A stretch of DNA of 64,000 nucleotides, taken from positions 62,001 through 126,000 of the forward strand of contig NZ_JAFFSU010000013.1 of NCBI RefSeq assembly GCF_017948455.1. The letters are read 5' to 3'. The notes below the pieces were generated by a model. That model did not search any database and was not told the origin of the DNA. It was given only the letters and a program-made list of their open reading frames with translations. The position numbers and the translations under genes are program-made. Positions 53,304 through 61,942 of the stretch are shown piece after piece. This stretch comes from Streptomyces sp. GESEQ-4. Its GTDB lineage: Bacteria; Actinomycetota; Actinomycetes; Streptomycetales; Streptomycetaceae. The first letter of the stretch is position 1. Every line of letters begins with the position of its first letter.

Positions 53304-53618
53304 CGCTGCCTGGCTCCTCTGTCTACTGGTCGCTCGCCCACGGGCGCGCTCTTGCTGAAGCGTTGAATGAGTCTGACGCGGACCATTGTGGACCGCGGCA
53401 CTGACAACGCGGACCAGGACCCGGCGTCGGCCGTCCCGCCCGGCGTTCACAGGTGCCGCCCGCCTCAGACGGGACAACACGTCCGCAGGCTACGCGATCT
53501 CGCTCTGGGCGTACGTCGGGCGGGAACTTCGCCGACCCTCCGCACGCTTGCATACAGTGGCAGGACCGGCGGGATTTCCGCAGTTACGACGAGTGTTTCC
53601 GCGATCGAAGGGACGTAC
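53304..53618. other. Divergent gap between parC and the M16 gene
   Basis: 315 bases with promoters for both genes presumably present. TACAGT near 53553 might be a -10 for the plus strand. No gene or clear operator. Confidence 0.35.
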
Positions 53619-55010
53619 ATGCCCATGGGTCACACGGCCACAGACCAGGCAGGCACCGGGGGCCTGACAGCGACCGAGCACCGCCTGGCCAACGGCCTGC
53701 GCGTGGTGCTCTCCGAGGACCACCTGACCCCGGTTGCGGCGGTGTGCCTCTGGTACGACGTCGGCTCGCGCCACGAAGTCAAGGGCCGTACCGGCCTGGC
53801 TCACCTTTTCGAGCATTTGATGTTCCAGGGCTCGGGCCAGGTGAAGGGCAACGGCCACTTCGAGAAGGTGCAGGGCGCCGGCGGCTCGCTGAACGGCACC
53901 ACCAGCTTCGAGCGCACCAACTACTTCGAGACCATGCCCACCCACCAGCTGGAACTCGCCCTCTGGCTGGAGGCCGACCGCATGGGCTCCCTGCTCGCCG
54001 CCCTCGACGACGAGTCCATGGAGAACCAGCGCGACGTCGTGAAGAACGAGCGGCGGCAGCGCTACGACAATGTCCCCTATGGCACGGCTTTCGAGAAGTT
54101 GACGGCCCTCGCCTACCCGGAGGGCCACCCCTACCACCACACCCCGATCGGCTCGATGGCCGACCTGGACGCGGCGACCCTGGAGGACGCCCGCGCGTTC
54201 TTCCGGACGTACTACGCGCCCAACAACGCGGTGCTCTCCGTGGTCGGCGACATCGACCCCGAGCAGACGCTCGCCTGGATCGAGAAGTACTTCGGCTCCA
54301 TCCCCGCGCACGACGGCAAGCCCACTCCGCGCGACGGCCAACTGCCCGAGATCATCGGCGAGCAGCTGCGCGAGATCGTCGAGGAAGAGGTCCCCGCGCG
54401 CGCGTTGATGGCCGCCTACCGGCTGCCGCACGACGGCACGCGCGCGTGCGACGCGGCCGACCTGGCGCTGACCGTCCTCGGCGGCGGTGAGTCCTCCCGC
54501 CTCTACAACCGGCTCGTACGACGCGACCGTACGGCGGTCGCGGCCGGGTTCGGCCTGCTGCGGCTGGCCGGCGCGCCCTCCCTGGGGTGGCTGGACGTGA
54601 AGACGTCCGGTGACGTCGAGGTGCCGGTCATCGAGGCCGCCATCGACGAGGAGCTCGCCCGGTTCGCCGCGGAAGGCCCCACGGCCGAGGAGATGGAGCG
54701 CGCCCAGGCCCAGTTGGAGCGCGAGTGGCTGGACCGGCTCGGCACGGTCGCGGGCCGCGCCGACGAACTGTGCCGGTACGCCGTCCTGTTCGGCGACCCG
54801 CAGCTCGCCCTCACCGCCGTCGGGCGGGTGCTCGAGGTGACCGCCGAGGAGGTCCAGGAGGTCGCCAAGGCCCGACTGCGGCCCGACAACCGCGCGGTGC
54901 TCGTCTATGAGCCGACCGTCCCCACGGAGACCGTCGAGGAGCCCACCGAAGACCTGGAGTCCGCGGCGACCGTGGAAGCCACCGACGAGAACGAGGAGGC
55001 GGCCAAGTGA
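53619..55010 (+). CDS. M16-family zinc metallopeptidase, catalytic subunit
   Basis: 463 aa from ATG 53619 (GAAGGGA upstream). The inverted zinc motif HLFEH (His62, Glu65, His66) is intact, followed by GSLNGTTSFERTNYFETMP and the distal zinc-ligand region VKNERRQRYDNVPYG. This is the processing-peptidase/PqqL-like M16 family; the clamshell enzymes degrade or process peptides. It is coupled by a 4-nt overlap to a second M16 gene that lacks the motif, the usual active/inactive pair. Acidic C-terminal tail (VEEPTEDLESAATVEA). No signal peptide, so probably cytosolic. Confidence 0.9.
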   Translation: MPMGHTATDQAGTGGLTATEHRLANGLRVVLSEDHLTPVAAVCLWYDVGSRHEVKGRTGLAHLFEHLMFQGSGQVKGNGHFEKVQGAGGSLNGTTSFERTNYFETMPTHQLELALWLEADRMGSLLAALDDESMENQRDVVKNERRQRYDNVPYGTAFEKLTALAYPEGHPYHHTPIGSMADLDAATLEDARAFFRTYYAPNNAVLSVVGDIDPEQTLAWIEKYFGSIPAHDGKPTPRDGQLPEIIGEQLREIVEEEVPARALMAAYRLPHDGTRACDAADLALTVLGGGESSRLYNRLVRRDRTAVAAGFGLLRLAGAPSLGWLDVKTSGDVEVPVIEAAIDEELARFAAEGPTAEEMERAQAQLEREWLDRLGTVAGRADELCRYAVLFGDPQLALTAVGRVLEVTAEEVQEVAKARLRPDNRAVLVYEPTVPTETVEEPTEDLESAATVEATDENEEAAK

Positions 55011-56395
55011 CCGAGCTCGCCGCTATGGAATTCCACCCCGAGCCCCGGGCCGGCGAGGCCAGGCCGTGGGCGTTCCCGGCCCCCACGCGCGGGACCCTCG
55101 ACAACGGCGTCATGGTCCTGCGCTGCCACCGCCCCGGCCAGCAGGTCGTCGCCGTGGAAGTGCTCCTGGACGCGCCGCTGGAGGCCGAACCGGCCGGCCT
55201 CGACGGTGTCGCCACGATCATGGCGCGGGCCTTCTCCGAGGGCACCGACAAGTACTCCGCCGAGGAGTTCGCCGCCGAGCTGGAGCGCTGCGGAGCCACC
55301 CTCGACGCGCACGCCGACCACCCCGGCGTCCGGCTCAGCCTGGAGGTCCCGGCCTCGCGGCTGTCCAAGGCGCTCGGCCTGCTCGCCGACGCCCTCAGGG
55401 CGCCCGCCTTCGCCGACAGCGAGGTCGAACGGCTCGTCCGCAACCGCCTCGACGAGATCCCGCACGAGCTGGCCAACCCCTCCCGCCGGGCCGCCAAGGA
55501 GCTGTCCAGGGAGCTGTTCCCGGCCGACTCGCGCATGTCGCGTCCGCGCCAGGGCACTGAGGAGACGGTCGAGAACATCGACTCCGCGGCCGTACGCGCC
55601 TTCTACGAGAGGCACGTGCGTCCCGCCACGGCCACCGCCGTGGTCGTCGGCGACCTCACCGGCATCGACCTGGACGCGCTGCTCGGCGAGACGATCGGCG
55701 CCTGGACCGGCTCACCCGCGCAGCCGCGCCCGGTGCCGCCGGTGACCGCCGACGACACCGGCCGCGTCGTCATCGTGGACCGCCCCGGCGCCGTCCAGAC
55801 CCAGCTGCTCATCGGCCGCGTCGGTGTCGACCGGCACGACCGCGTGTGGCCCGCCCAGGTGCTCGGCACGTACTGCCTCGGCGGCACCCTCACCTCCCGG
55901 CTCGACCGCGTCCTGCGCGAGGAGAAGGGCTACACCTACGGAGTGCGGGCGTTCGGGCAGGTCCTCAGGTCCGCCCCGGACGGCTCGGGTGCCGGGATGC
56001 TCGCCATCAGCGGCTCCGTCGACACCCCGAACACCGGTCCCGCCCTGGAGGACCTGTGGACGGTGCTGCGGACACTCGCCGCCGACGGGCTCACCGACGC
56101 CGAGCGCGATGTGGCCGTACAGAACCTGGTCGGTGTGGCGCCGCTGAAGTACGAGACCGCCGCGGCCGTCGCCAGCACGCTGGCCGACCAGGTGGAGCAG
56201 TACCTGCCGGACGACTACCAGGCCACGCTGTACCGGGAGCTCGCCGCGACCGGCACCGTCGAGGCCACCGCGGCTGCCGTACGCGCCTTCCCGGTGGACC
56301 GCCTGGTGACGGTGCTCGTGGGCGACGCGGCGCAGATCAAGGAGCCGGTGGAGGCCCTCGGCATCGGTCAAGTCACGGTCGTGTCCGCCGAGTAG
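55007..56395 (+). CDS. M16-family peptidase homologue, non-catalytic partner
   Basis: 462 aa beginning at GTG 55007, overlapping the previous stop, with GGAGG upstream. The position of the zinc motif reads VATIMARAFSEGTDKYSAEEF, with no HxxEH, so it cannot hydrolyse by itself. It retains the Arg/Tyr region used for substrate binding (EEKGYTYGVRAFGQ). By analogy with heterodimeric M16B proteins, the two subunits form a clamshell around the peptide. A 12-bp-stem terminator follows. Confidence 0.9.
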   Translation: MTELAAMEFHPEPRAGEARPWAFPAPTRGTLDNGVMVLRCHRPGQQVVAVEVLLDAPLEAEPAGLDGVATIMARAFSEGTDKYSAEEFAAELERCGATLDAHADHPGVRLSLEVPASRLSKALGLLADALRAPAFADSEVERLVRNRLDEIPHELANPSRRAAKELSRELFPADSRMSRPRQGTEETVENIDSAAVRAFYERHVRPATATAVVVGDLTGIDLDALLGETIGAWTGSPAQPRPVPPVTADDTGRVVIVDRPGAVQTQLLIGRVGVDRHDRVWPAQVLGTYCLGGTLTSRLDRVLREEKGYTYGVRAFGQVLRSAPDGSGAGMLAISGSVDTPNTGPALEDLWTVLRTLAADGLTDAERDVAVQNLVGVAPLKYETAAAVASTLADQVEQYLPDDYQATLYRELAATGTVEATAAAVRAFPVDRLVTVLVGDAAQIKEPVEALGIGQVTVVSAE

Positions 56396-56431
56396 AGGCG
56401 AGGAGAGCCGAGCGCACGGGTACGCGCGCGT

Positions 56432-56465
56432 GGAGCCCCGGTGACGGAAGCGCCACCGGGGCTCC
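56432..56465 (+). terminator. Terminator of the M16 operon
   Basis: A 12-bp perfect stem (GGAGCCCCGGTG / CACCGGGGCTCC) with a 10-nt loop starts 36 nt after the stop codon. Confidence 0.85.
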
Positions 56466-56609
56466 CTTATGCCCGAATTACGGGAGAGGTTGCCTGTCTG
56501 GCCTGTGGCATGCGCTACAAAAGCCGTGATCCGTTTGGGGATTGAAAGATGTCCCGTTTAGCGTCTTCCGGGCTGTCCGTCAGGCACTGCGCCGCACCCG
56601 CGGCACCGG

Positions 56610-56770
56610 ACAGTCATCGCCGAGTCCCCACACGGCGCGAGCCAGGGGAGCCGGGGACCCACCAACGTAGTCCCTGGGGTGAATCGGACGCCCGCGCGTG
56701 CCGCGAGGGGGTCCGTAGGAGACCTTCCTGCTCCGAACCCGTCAGCTAACCCGGTAGGCGAGAAGGAAGG
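56610..56770 (+). ncRNA. ydaO/yuaA-type c-di-AMP riboswitch
   Basis: Conserved elements of this class are visible in order: CGCCGAGTCC near 56620, GGGGAGCCGGGGACCCA (56645 on), GGGGTGAATCGG near 56676, a GC-rich stem with GGGGTCCGTAGGAGACC, and finally CAGCTAACCCGGTAGGCGAG near 56743-56762, which pairs back to close P1. An extra hairpin (GCTGTCC/GGACAGT) precedes it. It lies before the M23 peptidase gene, and cell-wall hydrolase genes are typical targets in Streptomyces. c-di-AMP binding is expected to switch expression off. Confidence 0.9.
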
Positions 56771-56787
56771 AAAGGACCAGCCACTAC

Positions 56788-57567
56788 ATGGCGTTCACCC
56801 GCGCCACCGGGAAGCACCGCCGTCCCAGCCGCATCCAGCGCACCACCGCCCGCACGGCGGGCGTCGCGGCCCTCACCGCCACCGGCGTCATCGGCACCCT
56901 GGCCGCTCCCGCGCTCGCCGCCGAGCCGGCGGCCGAGACGACAGGCCTGATCCCGGTCCTCAGCAGCGCCGCCGCCGACCAGATCGCCGAACAGGCCGCC
57001 GCCCAGCAGCAGGCCGCCGAAGAAGCCGCCGCTGCGAAGAAGGCGGCCGAGGCCAAGAAGAAGGCCGAAGAGGCCAAGAAGAAGGCCGCGGCGGAGCGGG
57101 CGCAGCAGGCCCGCGAGGCCAAGGAGCGCGCCGCCCGCGAGGCCGAGCGCAAGCGCCTCAACAGCTACGTCATGCCGATCACCGGCTCGTACGTCTCCAC
57201 CGGCTACGGCGCCGGCGGCTCCGTGTGGTCCTCCGGCAGCCACACCGGCGTCGACTTCCACGCCGCCAGCGGCACCTCCGTCCACGCGGTCGGCAGCGGC
57301 ACCGTCGTCGAGGCGGGCTGGGAGGGCTCGTACGGCAACCAGGTCGTGATCAAGATGAACGACGGCACGTACACCCAGTACGGCCACCTGTCGTCCATCG
57401 GCGTCTCGGTGGGCCAGAGCGTCACCCCGGGCCAGCAGATAGGCCTCTCCGGCGCGACCGGCAACGTCACCGGGGCTCATCTGCACTTCGAGGCCCGTAC
57501 GACCGCGGAGTACGGCTCCGACATCGACCCCGTCGCCTACCTGCGCTCGCACGGCGTGAACGTCTGA
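56788..57567 (+). CDS. Secreted M23 (LytM-type) peptidoglycan endopeptidase
   Basis: 259 aa. Signal peptide with twin arginines in the n-region and the hydrophobic GVAALTATGVIGTLAAPALAA. A long coiled coil of A/K/E repeats (EEAAAAKKAAEAKKKAEEAKKKAA) spans residues ~65-125. The M23 domain has the zinc ligands in GSHTGVDFHA (His, Asp) and AHLHFE (His-x-His), with SYGNQVVIKMNDGTYTQYGHLS in between. It cleaves peptide cross-links in the wall, probably during growth or germination. Controlled by the riboswitch upstream; its RBS region (GGAAGGAAAGG) lies just after the aptamer. Confidence 0.92.
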   Translation: MAFTRATGKHRRPSRIQRTTARTAGVAALTATGVIGTLAAPALAAEPAAETTGLIPVLSSAAADQIAEQAAAQQQAAEEAAAAKKAAEAKKKAEEAKKKAAAERAQQAREAKERAAREAERKRLNSYVMPITGSYVSTGYGAGGSVWSSGSHTGVDFHAASGTSVHAVGSGTVVEAGWEGSYGNQVVIKMNDGTYTQYGHLSSIGVSVGQSVTPGQQIGLSGATGNVTGAHLHFEARTTAEYGSDIDPVAYLRSHGVNV

Positions 57568-57590
57568 CGACAGACCCCTCCGCGACGCTG

Positions 57591-57613
57591 GCCCCGGCTC
57601 CCCGAGCCGGGGC
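57591..57613 (+). terminator. Terminator of the M23 gene
   Basis: A 10-bp perfect stem (GCCCCGGCTC / GAGCCGGGGC) with a CCC loop, followed by TTTC. Confidence 0.85.
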
Positions 57614-57754
57614 TTTCGGCCTTTCATACCCCCGGCTGTCCAAAAAATATCCATGGATTCCGGCCCGCCATCGGAAATTCCGGCTCATTGCCATAGAGTC
57701 ACTGAACACGCGTCAATCGTCGACGTTTCACGGGGATTAAAGCGGAGGTCGGTC

Positions 57755-58450
57755 ATGCGTATTCCGGCGCACTCGGTATGCACGGCGATCCGGGACGACA
57801 TCGTCGCCGGTGTCTACGAGCGTGGCAGCCGGCTCACCGAGGAACTCCTGGCACGCCGCTACGGCGTCTCGCGCGTCCCCGTCCGTGAGGCCCTGCGCAC
57901 GCTGGAGGCCGAGGGGTTCGTGGTGACCCGGCGGCACGCGGGCGCGTGCGTCGCGGAACCGACCGAGCAGGAGGCCGCCGACCTGCTGGAGATGCGCATG
58001 CTCCTGGAGCCGCTCGGCGCCTCCCGGGCCGCCCAGCGGCGCACCGAGGCTCACCTCAAGGTGCTGCGCGGCCTGGTCAGGCTGGGTCAGGAGCGGGCCA
58101 GGCGGGGCAACAGCGAGGATCTGCGCTCCCTGGGCGGCTGGTTCCACGAGACGCTGGCCCAGGCCTCCGGCAGCCCCGCGCTGACCTCCATGCTGACCCA
58201 GCTGCGGCACAAGATCGCCTGGATGTACGCCGTGGAGGCGCCGGCCAACCCCGTGGAGTCCTGGGCGGAGCACGGCGCGATCGTCGACGCCGTGGCGCGC
58301 GGCGACGGCGAGCGCGCGCGGGCGGTCACGGCGCAGCACACGGAGCGCTCGGCAGTCGTGCACCGGCTGCGGTTCGGTGTCCCGGGAGAGCGCACGGAGC
58401 GTGTGAGGAACTCGCAACATGCCGTAAACATGACGAGCCTGCGGCATTAA
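57755..58450 (+). CDS. GntR-family regulator with FCD domain
   Basis: 231 aa from ATG 57755 (GCGGAGG upstream). The winged helix-turn-helix reads CTAIRDDIVAGVYERGSRLTEELLARRYGVSRVPVREALRTLEAEGFVV, and the FCD domain has EMRMLLEPLGASRAAQRR, FHETLAQASGSPALTSML and HGAIVDAVARGDGERARAVTAQHTERS. The Asp/His residues that bind metal in FCD proteins are partly present. The ligand is unknown, probably an organic acid. An 11-bp palindrome CGGAAATTCCG (57672-57682) in its promoter region is a candidate operator. Confidence 0.88.
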   Translation: MRIPAHSVCTAIRDDIVAGVYERGSRLTEELLARRYGVSRVPVREALRTLEAEGFVVTRRHAGACVAEPTEQEAADLLEMRMLLEPLGASRAAQRRTEAHLKVLRGLVRLGQERARRGNSEDLRSLGGWFHETLAQASGSPALTSMLTQLRHKIAWMYAVEAPANPVESWAEHGAIVDAVARGDGERARAVTAQHTERSAVVHRLRFGVPGERTERVRNSQHAVNMTSLRH

Positions 58451-58520
58451 CACAAGAGCCGTATACAAAGAGGGTCTAATTCGTGGGGGATTATTTCTGC
58501 TGCCCGCGATCGGAAAACGC

Positions 58521-58554
58521 GAAGGGCTCGCCCGATAATTCGGACGAGCCCTTC
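58521..58554 (-). terminator. Terminator of ptsH
   Basis: A 10-bp stem (GAAGGGCTCG / CGAGCCCTTC) with a 14-nt loop. On the minus strand it is followed by GCGTTTT, so it fits ptsH; it may also stop the GntR transcript. Confidence 0.8.
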
Positions 58555-58565
58555 AATTCTGCTTC

Positions 58566-58847
58566 TCAGACGGTCTCGGGAAGCTCCTCGAGCCCCTCGG
58601 CGACCAGCTTCGCCAGCCGGTCGAGGGCGATGTCCGCACCCTCGGCGTCGGAGGCGAGCACGATCTCCTCGCCGCCCTGGGCGCCGAGCCCGAGGACAGC
58701 CAGCATGGAGGCCGCGTTGACGGGGTTGCCGTCGGCCTTGGCGATCGTCACGGGGACCCCTGCGGCCGTGGCGGCCCGGACGAAGATGGAGGCGGGGCGG
58801 GCGTGGAGACCCTCGGCCCAGCCGACGTTGACGCGGCGCTCAGCCAT
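58566..58847 (-). CDS. ptsH: HPr, phosphocarrier protein of the PTS
   Basis: 93 aa. The phosphorylation site His15 is in GLHARPAS, and the regulatory-serine region reads NAASMLAVLGLGAQGGEEI (Ser47). HPr passes phosphate from enzyme I to sugar-specific PTS permeases and acts in carbon regulation. Length and motif positions are normal. Transcribed away from the GNAT/ligase gene and ending at a hairpin. Confidence 0.95.
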   Translation of the reverse strand: MAERRVNVGWAEGLHARPASIFVRAATAAGVPVTIAKADGNPVNAASMLAVLGLGAQGGEEIVLASDAEGADIALDRLAKLVAEGLEELPETV

Positions 58848-59013
58848 GTGATGCTGCCCTTCAGGTGTTCAGGGTTGTCTAGACCAGTTTCCCATATCGT
58901 GAAGCAAGCCCGGAACGGTCGTGCGTCCCGTCCTCGAAGTGCCGTCGGACCGCGGCCTCGGCCCGACTCCCGTCCTCCACAGACTGCCTCGCGCCGTTGT
59001 CGTACGCGAGCCG

Positions 59014-59026
59014 TACTCTGGGCCCC
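59014..59026 (+). promoter_or_regulatory. Leaderless promoter -10 of the acetyltransferase gene
   Basis: TACTCT at 59014-59019 lies 7 nt before the ATG. No RBS is visible. Confidence 0.55.
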
Positions 59027-61873
59027 ATGCAGAGCGCGCCGGACCGGCACGAGTACCCCGCCCACTGGGAAGCCGACGTGGTGCTGCGCGACGGCGGCAC
59101 CGCGCGCATCCGCCCCATCACCGTTGATGACGCCGAGCGCCTGGTCAGCTTCTACGAGCAGGTGTCGGACGAGTCGAAGTACTACCGCTTCTTCGCGCCC
59201 TACCCGCGTCTGTCCGCCAAGGACGTCCACCGCTTCACGCACCACGACTTTGTGGACCGGGTGGGACTCGCCGCCACCATCGGCGGCGAGTTCATCGCCA
59301 CCGTACGCTACGACCGCATCGGCGCCGAGGGGCTGCCCGCGTCGGCGCCGGCCGACGAGGCCGAGGTCGCCTTCCTCGTGCAGGACGCCCATCAGGGGCG
59401 CGGTGTCGCGTCCGCCCTCCTGGAGCACATCGGCGCCGTCGCCCGCGAGCGCGGCATCCGTCGCTTCGCCGCGGAGGTGCTGCCCGCCAACAACAAGATG
59501 ATCAAGGTGTTCACGGACGCCGGGTACACCCAGAAGCGCAGCTTCGAGGACGGCGTCGTACGCCTGGAGTTTGACCTCGAACCCACCGACCGGTCGCTCG
59601 CCGTGCAGTACGCGCGCGAGCAGCGCGCCGAGGCGCGGTCCGTGCAGCGGCTGCTGATGCCCGGCTCCGTCGCCGTCATCGGCGCCGGCCGCACCCCCGG
59701 CGGTGTGGGCCGCAGCGTCCTCGGCAACATCCGGGACGCCGGGTTCACAGGCGGTCTGTACGCCGTGAACCGGGCTCTCCCCGAAGGGCTCAAGGACCTC
59801 GACGGGGTGCCGGCATACCGCTCCGTGCGGGACATCGAGGGGCCCGTCGATCTCGCGGTCGTCGCCGTGCCCGCGGACCATGTCCCTCAGGTCGTCACCG
59901 AGTGCGGTGAGCACGGGGTGCAGGGTCTCGTCGTGGTCTCCGCCGGGTACGCCGAGAGCGGCCCCGAGGGGCGCGAGCGGCAGCGGGAACTCGTACGGCA
60001 CGCGCGCGCGTACGGCATGCGGATCATCGGCCCCAACGCGTTCGGGATCATCAACACGTCCGACGGCGTACGGCTGAACGCGTCCCTCGCCCCCCAGATG
60101 CCCCGCCCCGGCCGCATCGGGCTCTTCGCCCAGTCCGGCGCCATCGGGATCGCGCTGCTGTCCCGGCTGCACCGGCGCGGGGGCGGGGTCACCGGGGTCA
60201 CGGGCGTGTCCACCTTCGTGTCGTCCGGCAACCGGGCGGACGTGTCCGGCAACGACGTCCTTCAGTACTGGTACGACGACCCGGAGACCGACGTCGTCCT
60301 CATGTACCTGGAGTCCATCGGCAACCCCCGCAAGTTCACCCGGCTCGCCCGGCGTACGGCGGCGGCGAAGCCGTTGGTCGTCGTGCAGGGCGCGCGGCAC
60401 GGGGGTGCGGCGCCGCAGGGGCATGCGGTGCGGGCGACGCGGTTGCCGCATGCCACGGTGTCCGCGTTGCTGCGGCAGGCCGGGGTGATCCGGGTGGACA
60501 CGATCACCGAGCTGGTCGATGTGGGGCTGCTGCTCGCGCGTCAGCCGCTGCCTGCGGGGCCTCGGGTGGCGATCTTGGGGAACTCGGAGTCGTTGGGGTT
60601 GCTGACGTACGACGCGTGTCTCTCCGAGGGGCTGCGGCCGTTGGCTCCGCTGGACCTGACCACGGGGGCTACCGCGGAGGACTTCCATGCGGCGTTGTCG
60701 CGGGTGCTGGCGGATGACGTGTGCGATGCGGTGGTGGTGACGGCGATACCGGCGATCGGGGAGTCGTCGGTCGGGGAGTTGGTCGGGGACGCGATGTTGG
60801 CGGAGGCGTTGCGGTCGGCTGCGGCGGAGGTTCCCGGGAAGCCGGTGCTGGTGGTGCATGTGGAGCTTGGGGGGCTTGCTGAGGCGTTGTCGGCTGCGGC
60901 CAGTACTGCACCACAGGCGGGTGACACGTTGCCCCGCGCTGCAGGCGGTGCCCACCCGTTCCGCCCTGCGGAACGACTGCCCACCGCAGGCTCGGCAGCT
61001 GAGGAAGAAGCTGGCCTCATTCCCGCCTACCCCGCCGCCGAGCGTGCCGTTCGTGCTCTCGGCGAAGCCGTGAAGTACGCGCAATGGCGGCGGGATGCTG
61101 CCGAACCCGGCAAGGTGCCGGAGTACGAGGACATCGATGAGAAGGGTGCTGCCCAGCTGATCGACGGGCTGTTGGCGCGGGGGCAGGGGCTGACTCTGGG
61201 GACCGAGGAGACGTGTGAGCTGCTCGGGAAGTACGGGATCGGGGTCCACCGGGCTCTCCCCGCGCTGTCACCCGATGACGCCGCCGTGGCCGCCGACGCC
61301 CTCGGTTACCCCGTCGCCCTCAAGGCCACGGCCCCGCACCTGAGGCACCGGGCCGATCTGGGCGGCGTACGGCTGGATCTGGCGGACGAGGAGCAACTGC
61401 GCAGGGCGTACGCCGAGTTGACGGAGCTGTTCGGGAAGCCGCAGGAGCTGCGGCCGGTGGTGCAGGGGATGGCGCCGCGCGGGGTTGACACCGTCGTACG
61501 GGCGGTGATCGATCCGGCGGCCGGGGCGGTGCTGTCGTTCGGGCTCGCCGGGGCCGCCTCCCAGCTGCTCGACGACACGGCGCACCGGATCGTCCCGGTC
61601 ACCGACCGGGAGGCGACCTCGCTGGTGCGGTCGATCCGGACGGCACCGCTCCTGTTCGGCTGGCGCGGCTCGACGCCGGTCGACACCCCGGCCCTGGAGG
61701 AGCTGCTGCTGCGGGTGTCGCGGCTGGTGGACGACCACCCGGAGGTCGTCGCGGTGACCCTGGAGCCGGTCGTCGTGGCCCAGCGCGGAGTCAGCGTGCT
61801 CGGAGCCTCCGTGCGGCTGGCACCCCCGCCCGCCCGCGACGACCTCGGCCCGCGAACGCTTCCGGTGTACTAG
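59027..61873 (+). CDS. Bifunctional GNAT acetyltransferase / NDP-forming acyl-CoA ligase-like protein (Pat-type)
   Basis: 948 aa. Residues ~15-185 form a GNAT domain with the acyl-CoA loop QDAHQGRGVASALLEHI. A CoA-binding Rossmann domain follows (LMPGSVAVIGAGRTPGGVGRSVL), then a ligase-CoA domain (GRIGLFAQSGAIGIALLSRL, FVSSGNRADVSGNDVLQYW) and a C-terminal ATP-grasp-like domain (LLGKYGIGVHRALP, GYPVALKATAPHLRHR). Such proteins acetylate lysines, for example on acetyl-CoA synthetase, and respond to acyl-CoA. The order (GNAT first) differs from E. coli Pat/PatZ. Two oddities: a G-ending-codon patch around 60380-60900, and an inserted palindromic repeat at 60945-60987 that adds about 35 low-complexity residues. 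Confidence 0.88.
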   Translation: MQSAPDRHEYPAHWEADVVLRDGGTARIRPITVDDAERLVSFYEQVSDESKYYRFFAPYPRLSAKDVHRFTHHDFVDRVGLAATIGGEFIATVRYDRIGAEGLPASAPADEAEVAFLVQDAHQGRGVASALLEHIGAVARERGIRRFAAEVLPANNKMIKVFTDAGYTQKRSFEDGVVRLEFDLEPTDRSLAVQYAREQRAEARSVQRLLMPGSVAVIGAGRTPGGVGRSVLGNIRDAGFTGGLYAVNRALPEGLKDLDGVPAYRSVRDIEGPVDLAVVAVPADHVPQVVTECGEHGVQGLVVVSAGYAESGPEGRERQRELVRHARAYGMRIIGPNAFGIINTSDGVRLNASLAPQMPRPGRIGLFAQSGAIGIALLSRLHRRGGGVTGVTGVSTFVSSGNRADVSGNDVLQYWYDDPETDVVLMYLESIGNPRKFTRLARRTAAAKPLVVVQGARHGGAAPQGHAVRATRLPHATVSALLRQAGVIRVDTITELVDVGLLLARQPLPAGPRVAILGNSESLGLLTYDACLSEGLRPLAPLDLTTGATAEDFHAALSRVLADDVCDAVVVTAIPAIGESSVGELVGDAMLAEALRSAAAEVPGKPVLVVHVELGGLAEALSAAASTAPQAGDTLPRAAGGAHPFRPAERLPTAGSAAEEEAGLIPAYPAAERAVRALGEAVKYAQWRRDAAEPGKVPEYEDIDEKGAAQLIDGLLARGQGLTLGTEETCELLGKYGIGVHRALPALSPDDAAVAADALGYPVALKATAPHLRHRADLGGVRLDLADEEQLRRAYAELTELFGKPQELRPVVQGMAPRGVDTVVRAVIDPAAGAVLSFGLAGAASQLLDDTAHRIVPVTDREATSLVRSIRTAPLLFGWRGSTPVDTPALEELLLRVSRLVDDHPEVVAVTLEPVVVAQRGVSVLGASVRLAPPPARDDLGPRTLPVY
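60945..60987. repeat. Palindromic element inserted in frame
   Basis: The two halves, GCGGTG-CCCACC-CGTTCCGC and GCGGAACG-ACTGCC-CACCGC, form an imperfect inverted repeat: two paired blocks separated by a 6-nt internal bulge, with a CCT loop. I recall closely similar units scattered between genes in other Streptomyces genomes. Here it is translated as part of an extra segment between conserved domains. Confidence 0.65.
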
Positions 61874-61942
61874 CGACCGGCGTCTGTGAGAGACCGGCGT
61901 GACCGGTGCCTCGCAGTCAGTGGGCCCCCGTAGGATGGCGTC

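Noticed and set aside
58461..58480. GTATAC near the end of the GntR gene as an FCD-regulator operator
   Set aside because: It lies between two convergent 3' ends, where an operator would have no promoter to control.
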